A DNA stretch of 60,242 bases from Flavobacteriaceae bacterium (GTDB lineage Bacteria; Bacteroidota; Bacteroidia; Flavobacteriales; Flavobacteriaceae): the NCBI GenBank assembly GCA_024635765.1, contig JAGXIE010000112.1:1-60242 (forward strand). The letters run 5' to 3'. Below are positions 50,463 to 60,242 of this stretch, one piece after another. The position numbers were made by a program, and so were the translations under genes. Under the pieces are notes generated by a model. It made no database searches, was not told the DNA's origin, and saw nothing but the letters and a program-made list of their open reading frames with translations. Each line of letters opens with the position of its first letter. Position 1 is the stretch's first letter.

Positions 50463-50666
50463 ATGAAGATTGTAAGAGTTTGCATATTCCCAAAGGACAT
50501 CCATTGCATCACTGGAAGAAGTGAACGCTATGGCAGGAAGCTATTACAAGATATTAGAAAACACTTTGATAAAGAACCACATCAATTTATTACTGTAGAA
50601 GAATTCGCTGAATACAGTGGCATAAAAGAAGAAATAATTATTCAATATTTAGAACAAATTTCATAG
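50463..50666 (+). CDS. Small conserved HTH-like protein
   Basis: 67 aa, FPKDIHCITGRSERYGRKLLQDIRKHFDKEPHQFITVEEFAEYSGIKEEIIIQYL. Confidence 0.75.
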   Translation: MKIVRVCIFPKDIHCITGRSERYGRKLLQDIRKHFDKEPHQFITVEEFAEYSGIKEEIIIQYLEQIS

Positions 50667-50831
50667 TATTTGATGAGATTTATATTGTTTTGAAGCCTTG
50701 AAAACACTATCTTTATAACAAGACAGATGAGCAAATTACAGCATTGCAATTCAACTGAAAAGTTTACATATCGGTCAACAGATTTTACAAGGCAACAATA
50801 AACCCCGACAGCCACTCATAATTGAGGAAAA

Positions 50832-50854
50832 GGTTTGAATCCAGTCGAGGTCAC
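50832..50854 (+). other. Candidate attR core (23-bp direct repeat, copy 2; orphan tRNA-Arg 3' end)
   Basis: GGTTTGAATCCAGTCGAGGTCAC with no tRNA 5' portion upstream. Confidence 0.78.
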
Positions 50855-50879
50855 GGATAAATATTTAAATAAGAAAAAA

Positions 50880-51028
50880 CGCCAAGTTTACTTGAGCGTT
50901 TTTTTGTTTTAAATATTTTCAGAGCGGAGCTCTTCTGGAGCAACGCAGTTAATCCATCAACAATTTATTGCTAGGCGCCAAGTTTACTTGAGCGTTTTTT
51001 TGTTTTAAATGTTTTCAGAGCGGAGCTC
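50880..51028. repeat. 53-bp direct repeat (two copies, 96 bp apart) containing a terminator hairpin
   Basis: CGCCAAGTTTACTTGAGCGTTTTTTTGTTTTAAATRTTTTCAGAGCGGAGCTC at 50880-50932 and 50976-51028, one mismatch. Confidence 0.9.
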
Positions 51029-51118
51029 ATTCTGGATCACTGTAGGTAATCCTGCTATTTCTTCTTGCACCATGCTTTCTATATCTTTTTTTTGTTTTAA
51101 TATGTTGCTGATATCCAT
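51005..51118 (-). CDS. Possible 37-aa peptide or gene remnant
   Basis: MDISNILKQKKDIESMVQEEIAGLPTVIQNELRSENI*; its 3' end lies in the 53-bp repeat. Confidence 0.3.
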   Translation of the reverse strand: MDISNILKQKKDIESMVQEEIAGLPTVIQNELRSENI

Positions 51119-51234
51119 ACAAAACGGCCTATTTTTAGTCAATTTTAATACTAATTTATGATTCAATAATTTGAAATCTAATTAGTTATTATTAACTTAC
51201 TGATGAGGATAGAGTAAAACAAAAACAAGAAATC

Positions 51235-51594
51235 ATGTTTACAATAATAAAAAAATTACCTGATGATATTGTTGGAATACTCATTTCAGGGAAAACTACT
51301 AAAGAAGATTATGATCGAATCAATCCAATAATGGATCAATACAAACAAGAGCATAAAAAAATCAAAATGCTCATGGAGATTGTAGAATTAGACTATACTG
51401 CCAAAGCTTTTTGGGAGGAATTAAAGTTTGATTTTAAATATTTGGGTACCATCAGTGCGTTAGCTATAATTTCTGATAAAAAATGGCTTGAAGAATCTTT
51501 ACAAGCCTTCGGGTCCATCGTGCCTGGAATTTCAGCTAAAGGATTTGAAAGCGATCAAGTTGATGAAGCTATCGATTGGCTACAAAAACAATAG
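51235..51594 (+). CDS. SpoIIAA-like/STAS-related protein
   Basis: 119 aa, GILISGKTTKEDYDRINPIMDQYKQEHKKIKMLMEIVELDYTAKAFWEELKFDFKYLG. Confidence 0.82.
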   Translation: MFTIIKKLPDDIVGILISGKTTKEDYDRINPIMDQYKQEHKKIKMLMEIVELDYTAKAFWEELKFDFKYLGTISALAIISDKKWLEESLQAFGSIVPGISAKGFESDQVDEAIDWLQKQ

Positions 51595-51795
51595 ATAGTA
51601 TTGTAAATTCTCCTCATAATTTTCTAAATCAAATAAAGGCAAATTATATAATGATATCGATATATCGATATATCGATAACTCATCGTATACGGACATGTT
51701 TTTTATAAATGGCCAAGGTGATTTTATGACAATCGAATATGTCTAGTTCAAGCCAAAATAAAACTTAAAAAAACTTTAATTAAACACATTAGATT

Positions 51796-52950
51796 ATGAC
51801 ACTGATTACAAAAAAGAACATCGAAATATTAGACGGAATACAAAATGATACTTGTATCTCAATTTTTATCCCTACCCATCGTGAAGGGGAAGAGGTAAGG
51901 TCAGGAAAGGACACTTTAAGACTTAAAAACCAGTTGAAAGAGGTGAAGAATAAACTAGAATTTGAAGAAATGGGTCCAAAAGAAATTGATGCACTTTTAG
52001 CTCCTATTGAAGAATTGCTTGATGACAGTAAATTTTGGACACATCGATCAGACGGATTGGCGATTTTCCGATCTGATGATTTTTTTGAAACCTATACGCT
52101 CCCCGTATATTTTCAGGAGTACAATTATGTGTCAAACGAATTCTATCTGAAACCATTGTTGCCAATGTTCGCAGGTGATGGGATTTTTTATGTACTGTCT
52201 TTAGAGCTGGAGAGCGTGAAACTTTATGAACAGACGCGCCATAGCATTACAGAAATAAACATTGAAGATTTAATTCCCGAAAGTATGGAAGATCGTGTGG
52301 GTCACGATTATGAACAGAAAAGCCTACAATTCAAAAGTCAAGCTGATGCACGAGGAAGGGCAATGTACCATGGCCATGCAGAATCTGATTATGATCGTAA
52401 GAATGAGATAGCACGCTATTTCAGGGCCATAGACAAGGGATTGATGACAGTATTAAAGGATAAAAGTGCTCCTTTGGTTATCGCTTCACAAGAGTATCTT
52501 TTCTCAATCTATAAAGAGGAAAGTAGCTACAAGCATCTGGTAGATGACCTTATTGTTTGTAACCTTTCAGAAACCGATAAGTTTCTTTTGCACGAACTTG
52601 CATGGGAAAAAGTGGAACCGATTTTCGATGCAGATCGTAAAGAAAAAGCAAAACTTTTTAAGCAGCATGAAGCTTCGGGTGGGGCTTCATCCGATGTAGA
52701 GGAGGCGTTTCCTTCAGCTTTGGAAGGTAAAGTCGATACACTTTTTATCCGTAATAGATCAGATATATGGGGCATTTACAATCCTAAAAAACGACATGTG
52801 CGTATTGACGAGGAAACCAGCCCATCCAACATTTCGCTAATGAACAAAATGGCTATCAAAACATTTTTAAATGGAGGCAATGTATATCTGTTGGAAAAGG
52901 ACGAAATGCCGAATCCTTACTCAAAAGTTAACGCGCTATATCGCTATTAA
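51796..52950 (+). CDS. baeRF-like (bacterial archaeo-eukaryotic release factor-like) protein
   Basis: ISIFIPTHREGEEVRSGKDTLRLKNQLKEV...FWTHRSDGLAIFRSDDFF; C-terminal NKMAIKTFLNGGNVYLLEKDEMP. Confidence 0.8.
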   Translation: MTLITKKNIEILDGIQNDTCISIFIPTHREGEEVRSGKDTLRLKNQLKEVKNKLEFEEMGPKEIDALLAPIEELLDDSKFWTHRSDGLAIFRSDDFFETYTLPVYFQEYNYVSNEFYLKPLLPMFAGDGIFYVLSLELESVKLYEQTRHSITEINIEDLIPESMEDRVGHDYEQKSLQFKSQADARGRAMYHGHAESDYDRKNEIARYFRAIDKGLMTVLKDKSAPLVIASQEYLFSIYKEESSYKHLVDDLIVCNLSETDKFLLHELAWEKVEPIFDADRKEKAKLFKQHEASGGASSDVEEAFPSALEGKVDTLFIRNRSDIWGIYNPKKRHVRIDEETSPSNISLMNKMAIKTFLNGGNVYLLEKDEMPNPYSKVNALYRY

Positions 52951-52977
52951 ATAGATTCTATTCAAATAACAACCTAA

Positions 52978-53652
52978 ATGAAATATTATAAAGTTGTTTG
53001 CGTTTTTTTCTTGGCAATTTCTATATGTTCTTGCCAACCACCAGTGGTTTTTGGCGAGCCCCAGCCAGTTGATGTCCAAAGAATTTCTAGTATTCCAGAA
53101 TCATACATGGGTACTTTTTGGTGCAGCACGGACAGTATATCTCTCTTTATTGATAATAAAGCCTTTATAAAAGCAAAGGAACTTTTGGTGCATTTGACTA
53201 AAGAAGAAATAGAGTCAGATCCAAATTTGGAACTCCAAAACGGAAAGTTGTATGTGCACAGTTGGAAACAATCTTTCCCTATAGACAATAAAGGGGATAC
53301 TATTATTTCGTCAATTATTTTAAGAGATACTTTATTTGTAATTAGCTCGGAACAGATATTGAAGCCGTTCAAAGGGCACCTGATCCTAAATACAAAATTG
53401 GATGAAAATACATGGAGCGTAATGGTGGTATCACATAAATCGAAAGGTGTCCTTTCTCTGGCGCGAGCAACTCTGCCTGAAAGTCTGTCAAGACTCGATT
53501 CTGTTACCCCGCTTGAAACCTTGAAGGACAACAATGATAAGGAAACCCAAATATTATTAAGTCCAACGAAAGATGAGTTCAATCGCATCCTTCAAAATAG
53601 GTTGATTTTTGATGCGTCGTGTATGGAATTCGAGCAGATTTTTCCTTTGTAG
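52978..53652 (+). CDS. Hypothetical lipoprotein
   Basis: Lipobox FFLAISICSCQPP; 224 aa; same strand as baeRF and ATPase. Confidence 0.7.
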   Translation: MKYYKVVCVFFLAISICSCQPPVVFGEPQPVDVQRISSIPESYMGTFWCSTDSISLFIDNKAFIKAKELLVHLTKEEIESDPNLELQNGKLYVHSWKQSFPIDNKGDTIISSIILRDTLFVISSEQILKPFKGHLILNTKLDENTWSVMVVSHKSKGVLSLARATLPESLSRLDSVTPLETLKDNNDKETQILLSPTKDEFNRILQNRLIFDASCMEFEQIFPL

Positions 53653-53767
53653 ACAAATGAGTTTTGATATTAATATAATTTTGAAGAAGACCTTTTCAAA
53701 AACTTATTACTCAAATTTTTTTAATCATAAACCTCTGTTTTAATAGATAACTTCTTAATTTTTTCTT

Positions 53768-56413
53768 ATGGTTCAAAATCCATTTATGCGCTCCGCGCAA
53801 GAAATTGCAGATCGCTTCGAAAGTGATATCAAAAATGGATTGGAAAAAAAAACTATTGAAAAGCATTTATTAGAGTACGGTCAAAATGAGATTCCAAAAG
53901 ATAGGCAAAAGTCCCCATGGCGAATTCTTATGGACCAGTTATTTGACCCCATCATCTATATTCTGGCTACAGCAGGCATCTTGGCATTTCTTTTTAGTGA
54001 TTGGCTCGAGGGAGTCGCCATTCTTGTTGTCATATTAATTTCGGTCTTTATCGGTTTTTTTATGGAATTAAAGGCAATTCGTTCTTTGGAAATTCTCCGA
54101 AAAATGGGACAGACAATGACCAATGTGGTACGGTCAGGAAATATTCAAAAAATTAAGGCAAATGAATTGGTGCCTGGCGATATTATGGTCTTACAAACAG
54201 GAGATGTTGTTTCTGCGGATGCACGATTGATTTCAGAAGAAAATTTATCAATTAAAGAATCAGCCTTGACAGGCGAAAGTGAACCAATATCAAAAACAAC
54301 CAAAATATTGCCTGCTGACACCCCCATAACAGATCAATCGAATATGCTCTTCAGGGGTACCATGGTTATGACAGGTTCTGGTAAGGCTATTGTAACATCC
54401 ACAGGCGCAAATACACAGTTGGGTAAAATACAGCAGATGGGAATAGAGGCTGAAAAGGATATCACTCCCTTGAAAAAAAAGCTGAATCAACTGAGTAAAT
54501 GGCTTATTTGGTTGACATTGATCTTTGCACTTCTGATTATTATCACGGGAATCATTCGTGGTAAGGACTTACTCTTGATGATAGAAACAGGCGTGGCATT
54601 AGCGGTAGCAGCCATACCAGAAGGACTGCCCATTGTTGCTACTGTTGCTTTGGCACAGGGCATGTTGCGATTATCTAAACGTCAGGTCATCATCAAAAAA
54701 CTGGAGGCCGTACAAACTTTAGGAGCCACGAATATCATCTTCACCGATAAAACGGGCACATTGACTGAAGATAAAATGAAAGCCCATACCATAGTTTTTG
54801 CGGATTTTAAGTTGGAAGATGTCCAACAAAAAATTATGGAAGGTTTTGATTTTGGAAATGGAAATGAAGCCTTTGATAAAATGATGCGGGCGAGCATCCT
54901 CTGCAACAACGTCAACACTACTGACAATGGTTTACAAGGGGATTCAATAGAATCTGAATTACTTGATTTTGCAAAAAATGCTGGATATGATATAAAATCA
55001 ATCAGAAAGGAGAATCCAGAAAAATTAGAGTTGCCTTTTAATTCCGATCGTAAATTGATGGCTACAGTGCACCAAAACGAGCACGAATTTTATGTTTATG
55101 CCAAAGGTGCTTTCGAGAAGTTAGTTGAGGTATGTGATACTATTTTGGAGGATAGAAAAATAATAAGTTTTAGCAATAAGGAAGACTGGTACGAAAAAAT
55201 AGATGCATTGGCTGCCCAAGGCCTGCGGATATTGGCATTCGCTTATAAAGAAGTAGAAAAAATGCCAGAAAAGGAAAACCTAACAAAAGATCTTGTTTTT
55301 CTTGGAATTATTGGATTCCTAGATCCTGCGCGAGAAGATGTCGAGGCAACCATCGAGATCTATAAAAAAGCTGGAATCAAAGTTGTCATGGCTACTGGTG
55401 ACCATCCCAAGACAGCACAAAAGATTGCCCAAGACGTCGGACTATTGGCGCATGATACTTCATCTGAAAAAGTGCTACAGGGAACAGATTTGGAAAACAT
55501 TAAAAACGCCGATGAGGAAACCATAAGTCGTCTATTAGATGTTTCAGTTTTTGCGCGGGTCACTCCCGAGCAGAAATTGGATTTGGTGACCTTCCATCAA
55601 AAAAACGGGAATATCGTCGGAATGATTGGTGACGGGATTAATGATGTACCAGCCCTAAAAAAAGCTGATATCGGAATAGCTATGGGCATACGTGGTACAG
55701 AGGCTGCTCGTGAAGTCGCTGATGTAATCTTAAAAAATGATAAGTTTACTGCAATCGAGCTAGCGATTCGACAGGGTAGAGTAGTATTACAGAACATCAG
55801 GCAGTTCGTGATATATCTATTATCGTGCAACCTTGCCGAGATACTTTCAGTAGGGATTGCTGCTCTATTGAACCTTGCGGCGCCACTTCTGCCTTTACAG
55901 ATTTTATTCCTGAATCTGGTTACAGATGTTTTTCCAGCTTTGGCATTGGGTCTCGGAAAGGGAGAAGAAGCCAGTATGGAACAACCACCTCGAGATCCAA
56001 AAGAACCTATCATGACACGCAATGATTGGTACGCTACACTAATCTACGGATTATCGATTAGTGCTTCGGTAATCGGTATCGTCGTTTACTCTGATTTTGT
56101 TCTTAAACTTGAATGGAATATAATCAATAACATGGCTTTTTATACTTTAGTATTAGCACAGTTGTTTAATGTATTCAATATGCCCAAACGCAGTGAGTCT
56201 TTCTTTAAAAATGAAGTAACTAAAAATATATGGGTTTGGGGTGCAATCATACTATCGATGGTCATTACCTTGATTGCCTATCTTTTACCTCCCATTGCCA
56301 GCGCGCTTTCACTGGTACCTATAACTATTGAACAATTGGGCCTAACAGTGCTTTTCGCTTTGGGTTCTTTGATCTTAGCTCAATTAATAAAGCGATTGGG
56401 ACTTACTACCTAG
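53768..56413 (+). CDS. Cation-translocating P-type ATPase (P2-type, Ca2+-like)
   Basis: IIFTDKTGTLTEDKM phosphorylation motif, IPEGLPIVATVALA, GDGINDVPALKKADIGIAMG. Confidence 0.95.
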   Translation: MVQNPFMRSAQEIADRFESDIKNGLEKKTIEKHLLEYGQNEIPKDRQKSPWRILMDQLFDPIIYILATAGILAFLFSDWLEGVAILVVILISVFIGFFMELKAIRSLEILRKMGQTMTNVVRSGNIQKIKANELVPGDIMVLQTGDVVSADARLISEENLSIKESALTGESEPISKTTKILPADTPITDQSNMLFRGTMVMTGSGKAIVTSTGANTQLGKIQQMGIEAEKDITPLKKKLNQLSKWLIWLTLIFALLIIITGIIRGKDLLLMIETGVALAVAAIPEGLPIVATVALAQGMLRLSKRQVIIKKLEAVQTLGATNIIFTDKTGTLTEDKMKAHTIVFADFKLEDVQQKIMEGFDFGNGNEAFDKMMRASILCNNVNTTDNGLQGDSIESELLDFAKNAGYDIKSIRKENPEKLELPFNSDRKLMATVHQNEHEFYVYAKGAFEKLVEVCDTILEDRKIISFSNKEDWYEKIDALAAQGLRILAFAYKEVEKMPEKENLTKDLVFLGIIGFLDPAREDVEATIEIYKKAGIKVVMATGDHPKTAQKIAQDVGLLAHDTSSEKVLQGTDLENIKNADEETISRLLDVSVFARVTPEQKLDLVTFHQKNGNIVGMIGDGINDVPALKKADIGIAMGIRGTEAAREVADVILKNDKFTAIELAIRQGRVVLQNIRQFVIYLLSCNLAEILSVGIAALLNLAAPLLPLQILFLNLVTDVFPALALGLGKGEEASMEQPPRDPKEPIMTRNDWYATLIYGLSISASVIGIVVYSDFVLKLEWNIINNMAFYTLVLAQLFNVFNMPKRSESFFKNEVTKNIWVWGAIILSMVITLIAYLLPPIASALSLVPITIEQLGLTVLFALGSLILAQLIKRLGLTT

Positions 56414-56525
56414 CCTAAATTCAGTATTTTTCCAGTTCTTACAAAAATGTATAATTCTGGTTTTAGTCTTAAAATTGGAAATAAACAAGAACACTATGGG
56501 TAATCTATATGCTTTTAGTCAAATA

Positions 56526-58553
56526 TCAATCTCCTATCTTTTTATAGTTTTCAATGCCGGTTTTTAACCATTCGTAGTATTCATCAGCATCTGGCGTATA
56601 GCCTACGGGCTCGATAAGATTTTCTTCGTCATGACCCATCAATACATAAAATGGTTGTGTGTTAGTTTTATAACGAATTGTTTGGAACTCACTCCATTTT
56701 TGTCCGATGTATTTTAGTTTTTTGCCTGGTCGTAATTTGGATTCAGTAATTTCGTTTTCTTCTAGCTTACGCTTGTCATCAACATATAACGAAATGAGTA
56801 CAACGTCATTTTTAAGGCTGTTGAGTACTTGGTCTTCTACCCAAACATTTTGTTCCATTTTTCGGCAATTCACACAGGCCCAACCTGTAAAATCTAACAT
56901 TACGGGTTTCCCTACTTTTTTTGCATAAGCCAAACCTTTATCATAATTATTGAACGCCAAAATTTGATGCGGTGCCAACAAATGTGCACCTTCTGGTAGC
57001 TCTTCGTGCTCGCTGCTCATAACACCACCAACTTTTGAGTTTCCAACTCCATAAGGCGATTCTGCATAATCTAAAGGAGGAGGGAAGGCACTGATTAAGT
57101 TTAGAGGCGCACCCCAAAGTCCAGGGACCATATAAATTGTGAAGGATAGCACCAATAATCCTAAACTCAATCGTCCAACAGAAATATTCGTCAATGGCGA
57201 ATCGTGCGGTAATTTGATTTTCCCGAAAAGATAAAAAGACAAAGTACCGAAGATTGCAATCCAAATAGCAATAAACACTTCGCGCTCTAATATATGCAAT
57301 TGCAAAACTAAATCAGCCTGGGATAAGAATTTGAATGCCAAAGCCAATTCTAAAAATCCAAGAAACACTTTCACCGTATTCAACCATCCACCTGATTTTG
57401 GTAATGAATTTAGCCATCCTGGAAATGCCGCGAAAAGTGCAAAAGGAAGCGCTATGGCCAACGAAAACCCAAACATCCCAACGATAGGAGCTATACCGCC
57501 TCTTGAGGCTGCCTCTACCAAAAGGGTTCCAACAATCGGACCCGTGCATGAAAATGAAACAATGGCCAGGGCTAAAGCCATAAAGAAAATACCAATGAGT
57601 CCGCCTCGGTCAGCTTGCCTGTCCACCTTATTTACCCATTTGTGGGGAAGCACAAGTTCAAATGCGCCCAAAAAAGAGAAGGCAAACACTACAAGCAACA
57701 AAAAGAAAATGATATTGAACCATACATTAGTCGCCAAAGCGTTTAAAGCGTCAGCTCCAAAAACAGCGGTTACGGCAGTGCCCAAAAGCACATAAATTAC
57801 AATAATACTGATACCGTAAATAATTGCGTTTCTGATTCCAGCAGCCCTATTTTTGCTCTGTTTAGTAAAGAAACTTACCGTCATTGGTATCATAGGAAAC
57901 ACACAAGGGGTCAATAAAGCTGCAAAACCCGATAAAAAAGCAATAATGAAAATGGAAAACAAGCCTCTATTTTCATCTCCTTTTTCTTCTTTTTTTATTT
58001 CTTTGGCTATGGGTGTTTTGACGTCTTCATTAGTTTCGGGTGCTTGAAAATTAATTCCACTTTCTTCTGAAGTTTGTGAATTGTCTGCGTTTTGATTTCC
58101 TTTATTTAAATCAAAATCCAAGTCAATGTAGGTAGGAGGTAGGCACTGTTCATCATCACATACCATAAACTCAACTTCTCCTTTCACGATGGAAAGTTGT
58201 TCATTCAAAAGTTTAATACGTTGCTTAAATTCTGCCTTATTTTCAAAAAATTTGATCCGCATCCCAAAAACTGGATCATCGATTGTTTTGCCCTTTTCTT
58301 CAGAAATTTTGCCTATTAATTCAAAATTATTATCAGTTTCAAATGTAAAAGCAGTAGCTATAGGGCCATCTTCCGGTACATATTGGGAATATAAATGCCA
58401 ACCCTTGTCAATAGTTGCAATCGCAATGAGTGTATATTCGGTATCCGAAATTTTTTCAACAGACGTGGACCATTTTACAGGCTCCAAAACTTGCGATTGA
58501 ACTGTTATAATAGTGCATAATAACAGTAGGAAAGTAGTTATTTTAAGTTTCAT
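56526..58553 (-). CDS. DsbD-family protein-disulfide reductase (CcdA-like core plus C-terminal thioredoxin)
   Basis: N-terminal DsbC-like domain, [51 protein letters not shown]. Confidence 0.94.
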   Translation of the reverse strand: MKLKITTFLLLLCTIITVQSQVLEPVKWSTSVEKISDTEYTLIAIATIDKGWHLYSQYVPEDGPIATAFTFETDNNFELIGKISEEKGKTIDDPVFGMRIKFFENKAEFKQRIKLLNEQLSIVKGEVEFMVCDDEQCLPPTYIDLDFDLNKGNQNADNSQTSEESGINFQAPETNEDVKTPIAKEIKKEEKGDENRGLFSIFIIAFLSGFAALLTPCVFPMIPMTVSFFTKQSKNRAAGIRNAIIYGISIIVIYVLLGTAVTAVFGADALNALATNVWFNIIFFLLLVVFAFSFLGAFELVLPHKWVNKVDRQADRGGLIGIFFMALALAIVSFSCTGPIVGTLLVEAASRGGIAPIVGMFGFSLAIALPFALFAAFPGWLNSLPKSGGWLNTVKVFLGFLELALAFKFLSQADLVLQLHILEREVFIAIWIAIFGTLSFYLFGKIKLPHDSPLTNISVGRLSLGLLVLSFTIYMVPGLWGAPLNLISAFPPPLDYAESPYGVGNSKVGGVMSSEHEELPEGAHLLAPHQILAFNNYDKGLAYAKKVGKPVMLDFTGWACVNCRKMEQNVWVEDQVLNSLKNDVVLISLYVDDKRKLEENEITESKLRPGKKLKYIGQKWSEFQTIRYKTNTQPFYVLMGHDEENLIEPVGYTPDADEYYEWLKTGIENYKKIGD

Positions 58554-58701
58554 GTGTTAGGCCATTGGTAATTAAAATAATAAATAATCGCAAAAATACG
58601 ACTTTCTAATGAGAGGTTAAAAGTCATCATTATGCTCAAATAATTGCGTTAAAAGCTTGCTAAATTTATTTATAAAAAAATGGAATGTCGCTCTGTATTG
58701 A

Positions 58702-58854
58702 TTAATCAAGAGCATTTTTTGTGACAAATACCCTCCAGCCTATGATGGCTAGTTGAAGTTTGGTGGCTTTTGATAGATCCAACTGGCATTTAGAATAACT
58801 CGGGAGTAAAGACTTATTCAATTTTGCTAAAAATTTGAAGAATGCTTTTTTCAT
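58702..58854 (-). CDS. Small conserved flavobacterial protein (50 aa)
   Basis: MKKAFFKFLAKLNKSLLPSYSKCQLDLSKATKLQLAIIGWRVFVTKNALD*; missed by the ORF track (<60 aa). Confidence 0.7.
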   Translation of the reverse strand: MKKAFFKFLAKLNKSLLPSYSKCQLDLSKATKLQLAIIGWRVFVTKNALD

Positions 58855-58959
58855 ATTACAAAGTTAGAAAAAGTTACGACAGAATGTTAAATAGATGAAT
58901 TAATATAGTAGAATTCGAAAGGTATTGTAGTGGTTGATTATCTTTGAAAAAAATATCGA

Positions 58960-60242
58960 ATGAAACTTTTTACCTCCCTAATTACATTTTTATTGATGAC
59001 TCAACTCATAGTTGGTCAAGTTTTGCGTATCAATGAACTGGATTGTGATACTCCGAGCACGGATGACAAGGAGTTTCTTGAAATAAAATCGGCCACGCCA
59101 AATTTTCCGTTGGATGGTTATGTTGTCGTATTTTTTAATGGGTCAGCTTCAGGTGCCGACATGAGTTATCTCGCGTACGATCTAGATGGGTATGAGACGG
59201 ATATCAATGGATTATTAGTCATGGGCAGTACAACTGTATCTCCATTTCCTCAATACATTATACCGCTAGCTGTGATTCAAAATGGCGCAGATGCGGTTGC
59301 CATCTACCAGGCAGATGAAATCGATTTTGAAGAACCGGTTTTGGCTTATGTGGATGACACCTTGATAGATGTATTGCTCTACCAAACAAATGACAGTGAT
59401 GGACAAGGTTTGTTGTCAATTTTTTCAGAGTTTAACCCTTCCATACAAATTATAAACGAAGGTGCCAATAACAATACCAATTCCATTCAACTGGATAATG
59501 GTAATAATGACAATGGATATTTGATTCAAACGCCAACACCAAGAAGGCTGAACGATGGAAGTGGGATCGTTTTGAATGGTATTTTGATAACCTTGACACA
59601 AACGATGTATAATGAAGGAGAGACGTTTGATATTGTGTTTACTTCAGAACAAAATGTAGCTTCTGATCTCAATTTTACTCTAAATTTTGATAATGGCACC
59701 TTTAATTCGTCCGATTTTATTGGCAACACGTCAATAACGATCCCAAATGGAACGAATACAGCGATGACCACAATTACATTATTGGACGATACATTAGATG
59801 AAGGCGATGAGGTTATGGTGATACGCTTATCTGGTTTGCCACCGACTTTTTTCGCTATTAATAATAGTCTTCGTATTCGCGTTGTGGACAATGATTTTAC
59901 CATCGCATCTTACGGAACCCCAATAAATCCAACCTATGGCGTTGTTGCAACTACACAGCCAGAAGGATATTACGATAGTTTAGATGGATTGGCTGATACC
60001 GATTTGCGCCAAGCAATTCAAAATATTGTTGCCGAAGAAGGAGTGGTTAGAGCTCAAACCTATAACGACGTAATCGATATTTTAAAAGAGGCAGATCAAA
60101 ATCCTTTGAATAGTAATGAAGTATGGTTGGTCTATAAGGAAATAGGTCGACCAAAACTAGATTATCAGACAGGTTCTACAAGCACTGGCAAATGGAATCG
60201 GGAACACACCTATCCGCGATCAAGAGGAGGTTTTTTCAGTAT
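58960..60242 (+). CDS. Secreted endonuclease I-family nuclease with N-terminal lamin-tail-like domain (partial, runs off window)
   Basis: MKLFTSLITFLLMTQLIVGQVLRINELDCDTPSTDDKEFLEI; C-terminal KWNREHTYPRSRGG endonuclease I motif. Confidence 0.88.
   Translation, partial: MKLFTSLITFLLMTQLIVGQVLRINELDCDTPSTDDKEFLEIKSATPNFPLDGYVVVFFNGSASGADMSYLAYDLDGYETDINGLLVMGSTTVSPFPQYIIPLAVIQNGADAVAIYQADEIDFEEPVLAYVDDTLIDVLLYQTNDSDGQGLLSIFSEFNPSIQIINEGANNNTNSIQLDNGNNDNGYLIQTPTPRRLNDGSGIVLNGILITLTQTMYNEGETFDIVFTSEQNVASDLNFTLNFDNGTFNSSDFIGNTSITIPNGTNTAMTTITLLDDTLDEGDEVMVIRLSGLPPTFFAINNSLRIRVVDNDFTIASYGTPINPTYGVVATTQPEGYYDSLDGLADTDLRQAIQNIVAEEGVVRAQTYNDVIDILKEADQNPLNSNEVWLVYKEIGRPKLDYQTGSTSTGKWNREHTYPRSRGGFFS

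Noticed and set aside
52986-53588. 200-aa minus-strand ORF opposite the lipoprotein at 52978-53652
   Set aside because: The plus-strand ORF has a proper lipobox and lies in a co-directional run; the antisense ORF has no recognisable domain. Kept as the weaker alternative only.

Overview
This 60.2-kb window is from a Bacteroidota genome, most likely a marine-type Flavobacteriaceae. It contains core chromosome on both flanks and a probable ~33.6-kb integrated genomic island in the middle. Left flank (1-17.2 kb): rho (partial), DUF4293, phosphoesterase, truA, ABC exporter, folP/lipoprotein/diadenylate cyclase, DUF1599, DoxX-like, ABC permease, tpiA, prmA, clpS, and a sulfur cluster (Crp/Fnr regulator, two YeeE/YedE proteins, TauE, MBL-rhodanese, DUF2892). 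The island appears bounded by a tRNA-Arg(ACG) gene (17151-17224) and a 23-bp exact copy of its 3' end at 50832-50854, with a tyrosine integrase just inside the left end. Its cargo is (i) a starch/alpha-glucan PUL (HTH/TPR regulator, SusC, SusD, SusE/F-like, GH13, GH97, and a T9SS-secreted protein with three near-identical repeats); (ii) a decayed EptA-like pseudogene; (iii) RteC, an excisionase-like HTH, a replication-type protein and an AAA ATPase; (iv) a defence block with hipBA and a type I RM operon (extra half-HsdS, HsdM, HsdS, HsdR, YgjP-like peptidase) that carries a probable Pycsar pair (PycTM-like effector plus class III nucleotidyl cyclase) between hsdS and hsdR; (v) an unexplained ~1.7-kb gene-poor region; and (vi) a compact uncharacterised four-gene minus-strand cassette (DUF5675 plus small membrane proteins) beside the right att site. 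Right flank: SpoIIAA-like, baeRF-like, lipoprotein, P-type ATPase, DsbD-like protein and a partial endonuclease I. All assignments come from reading the sequence and recalling family motifs; no database searches were run.
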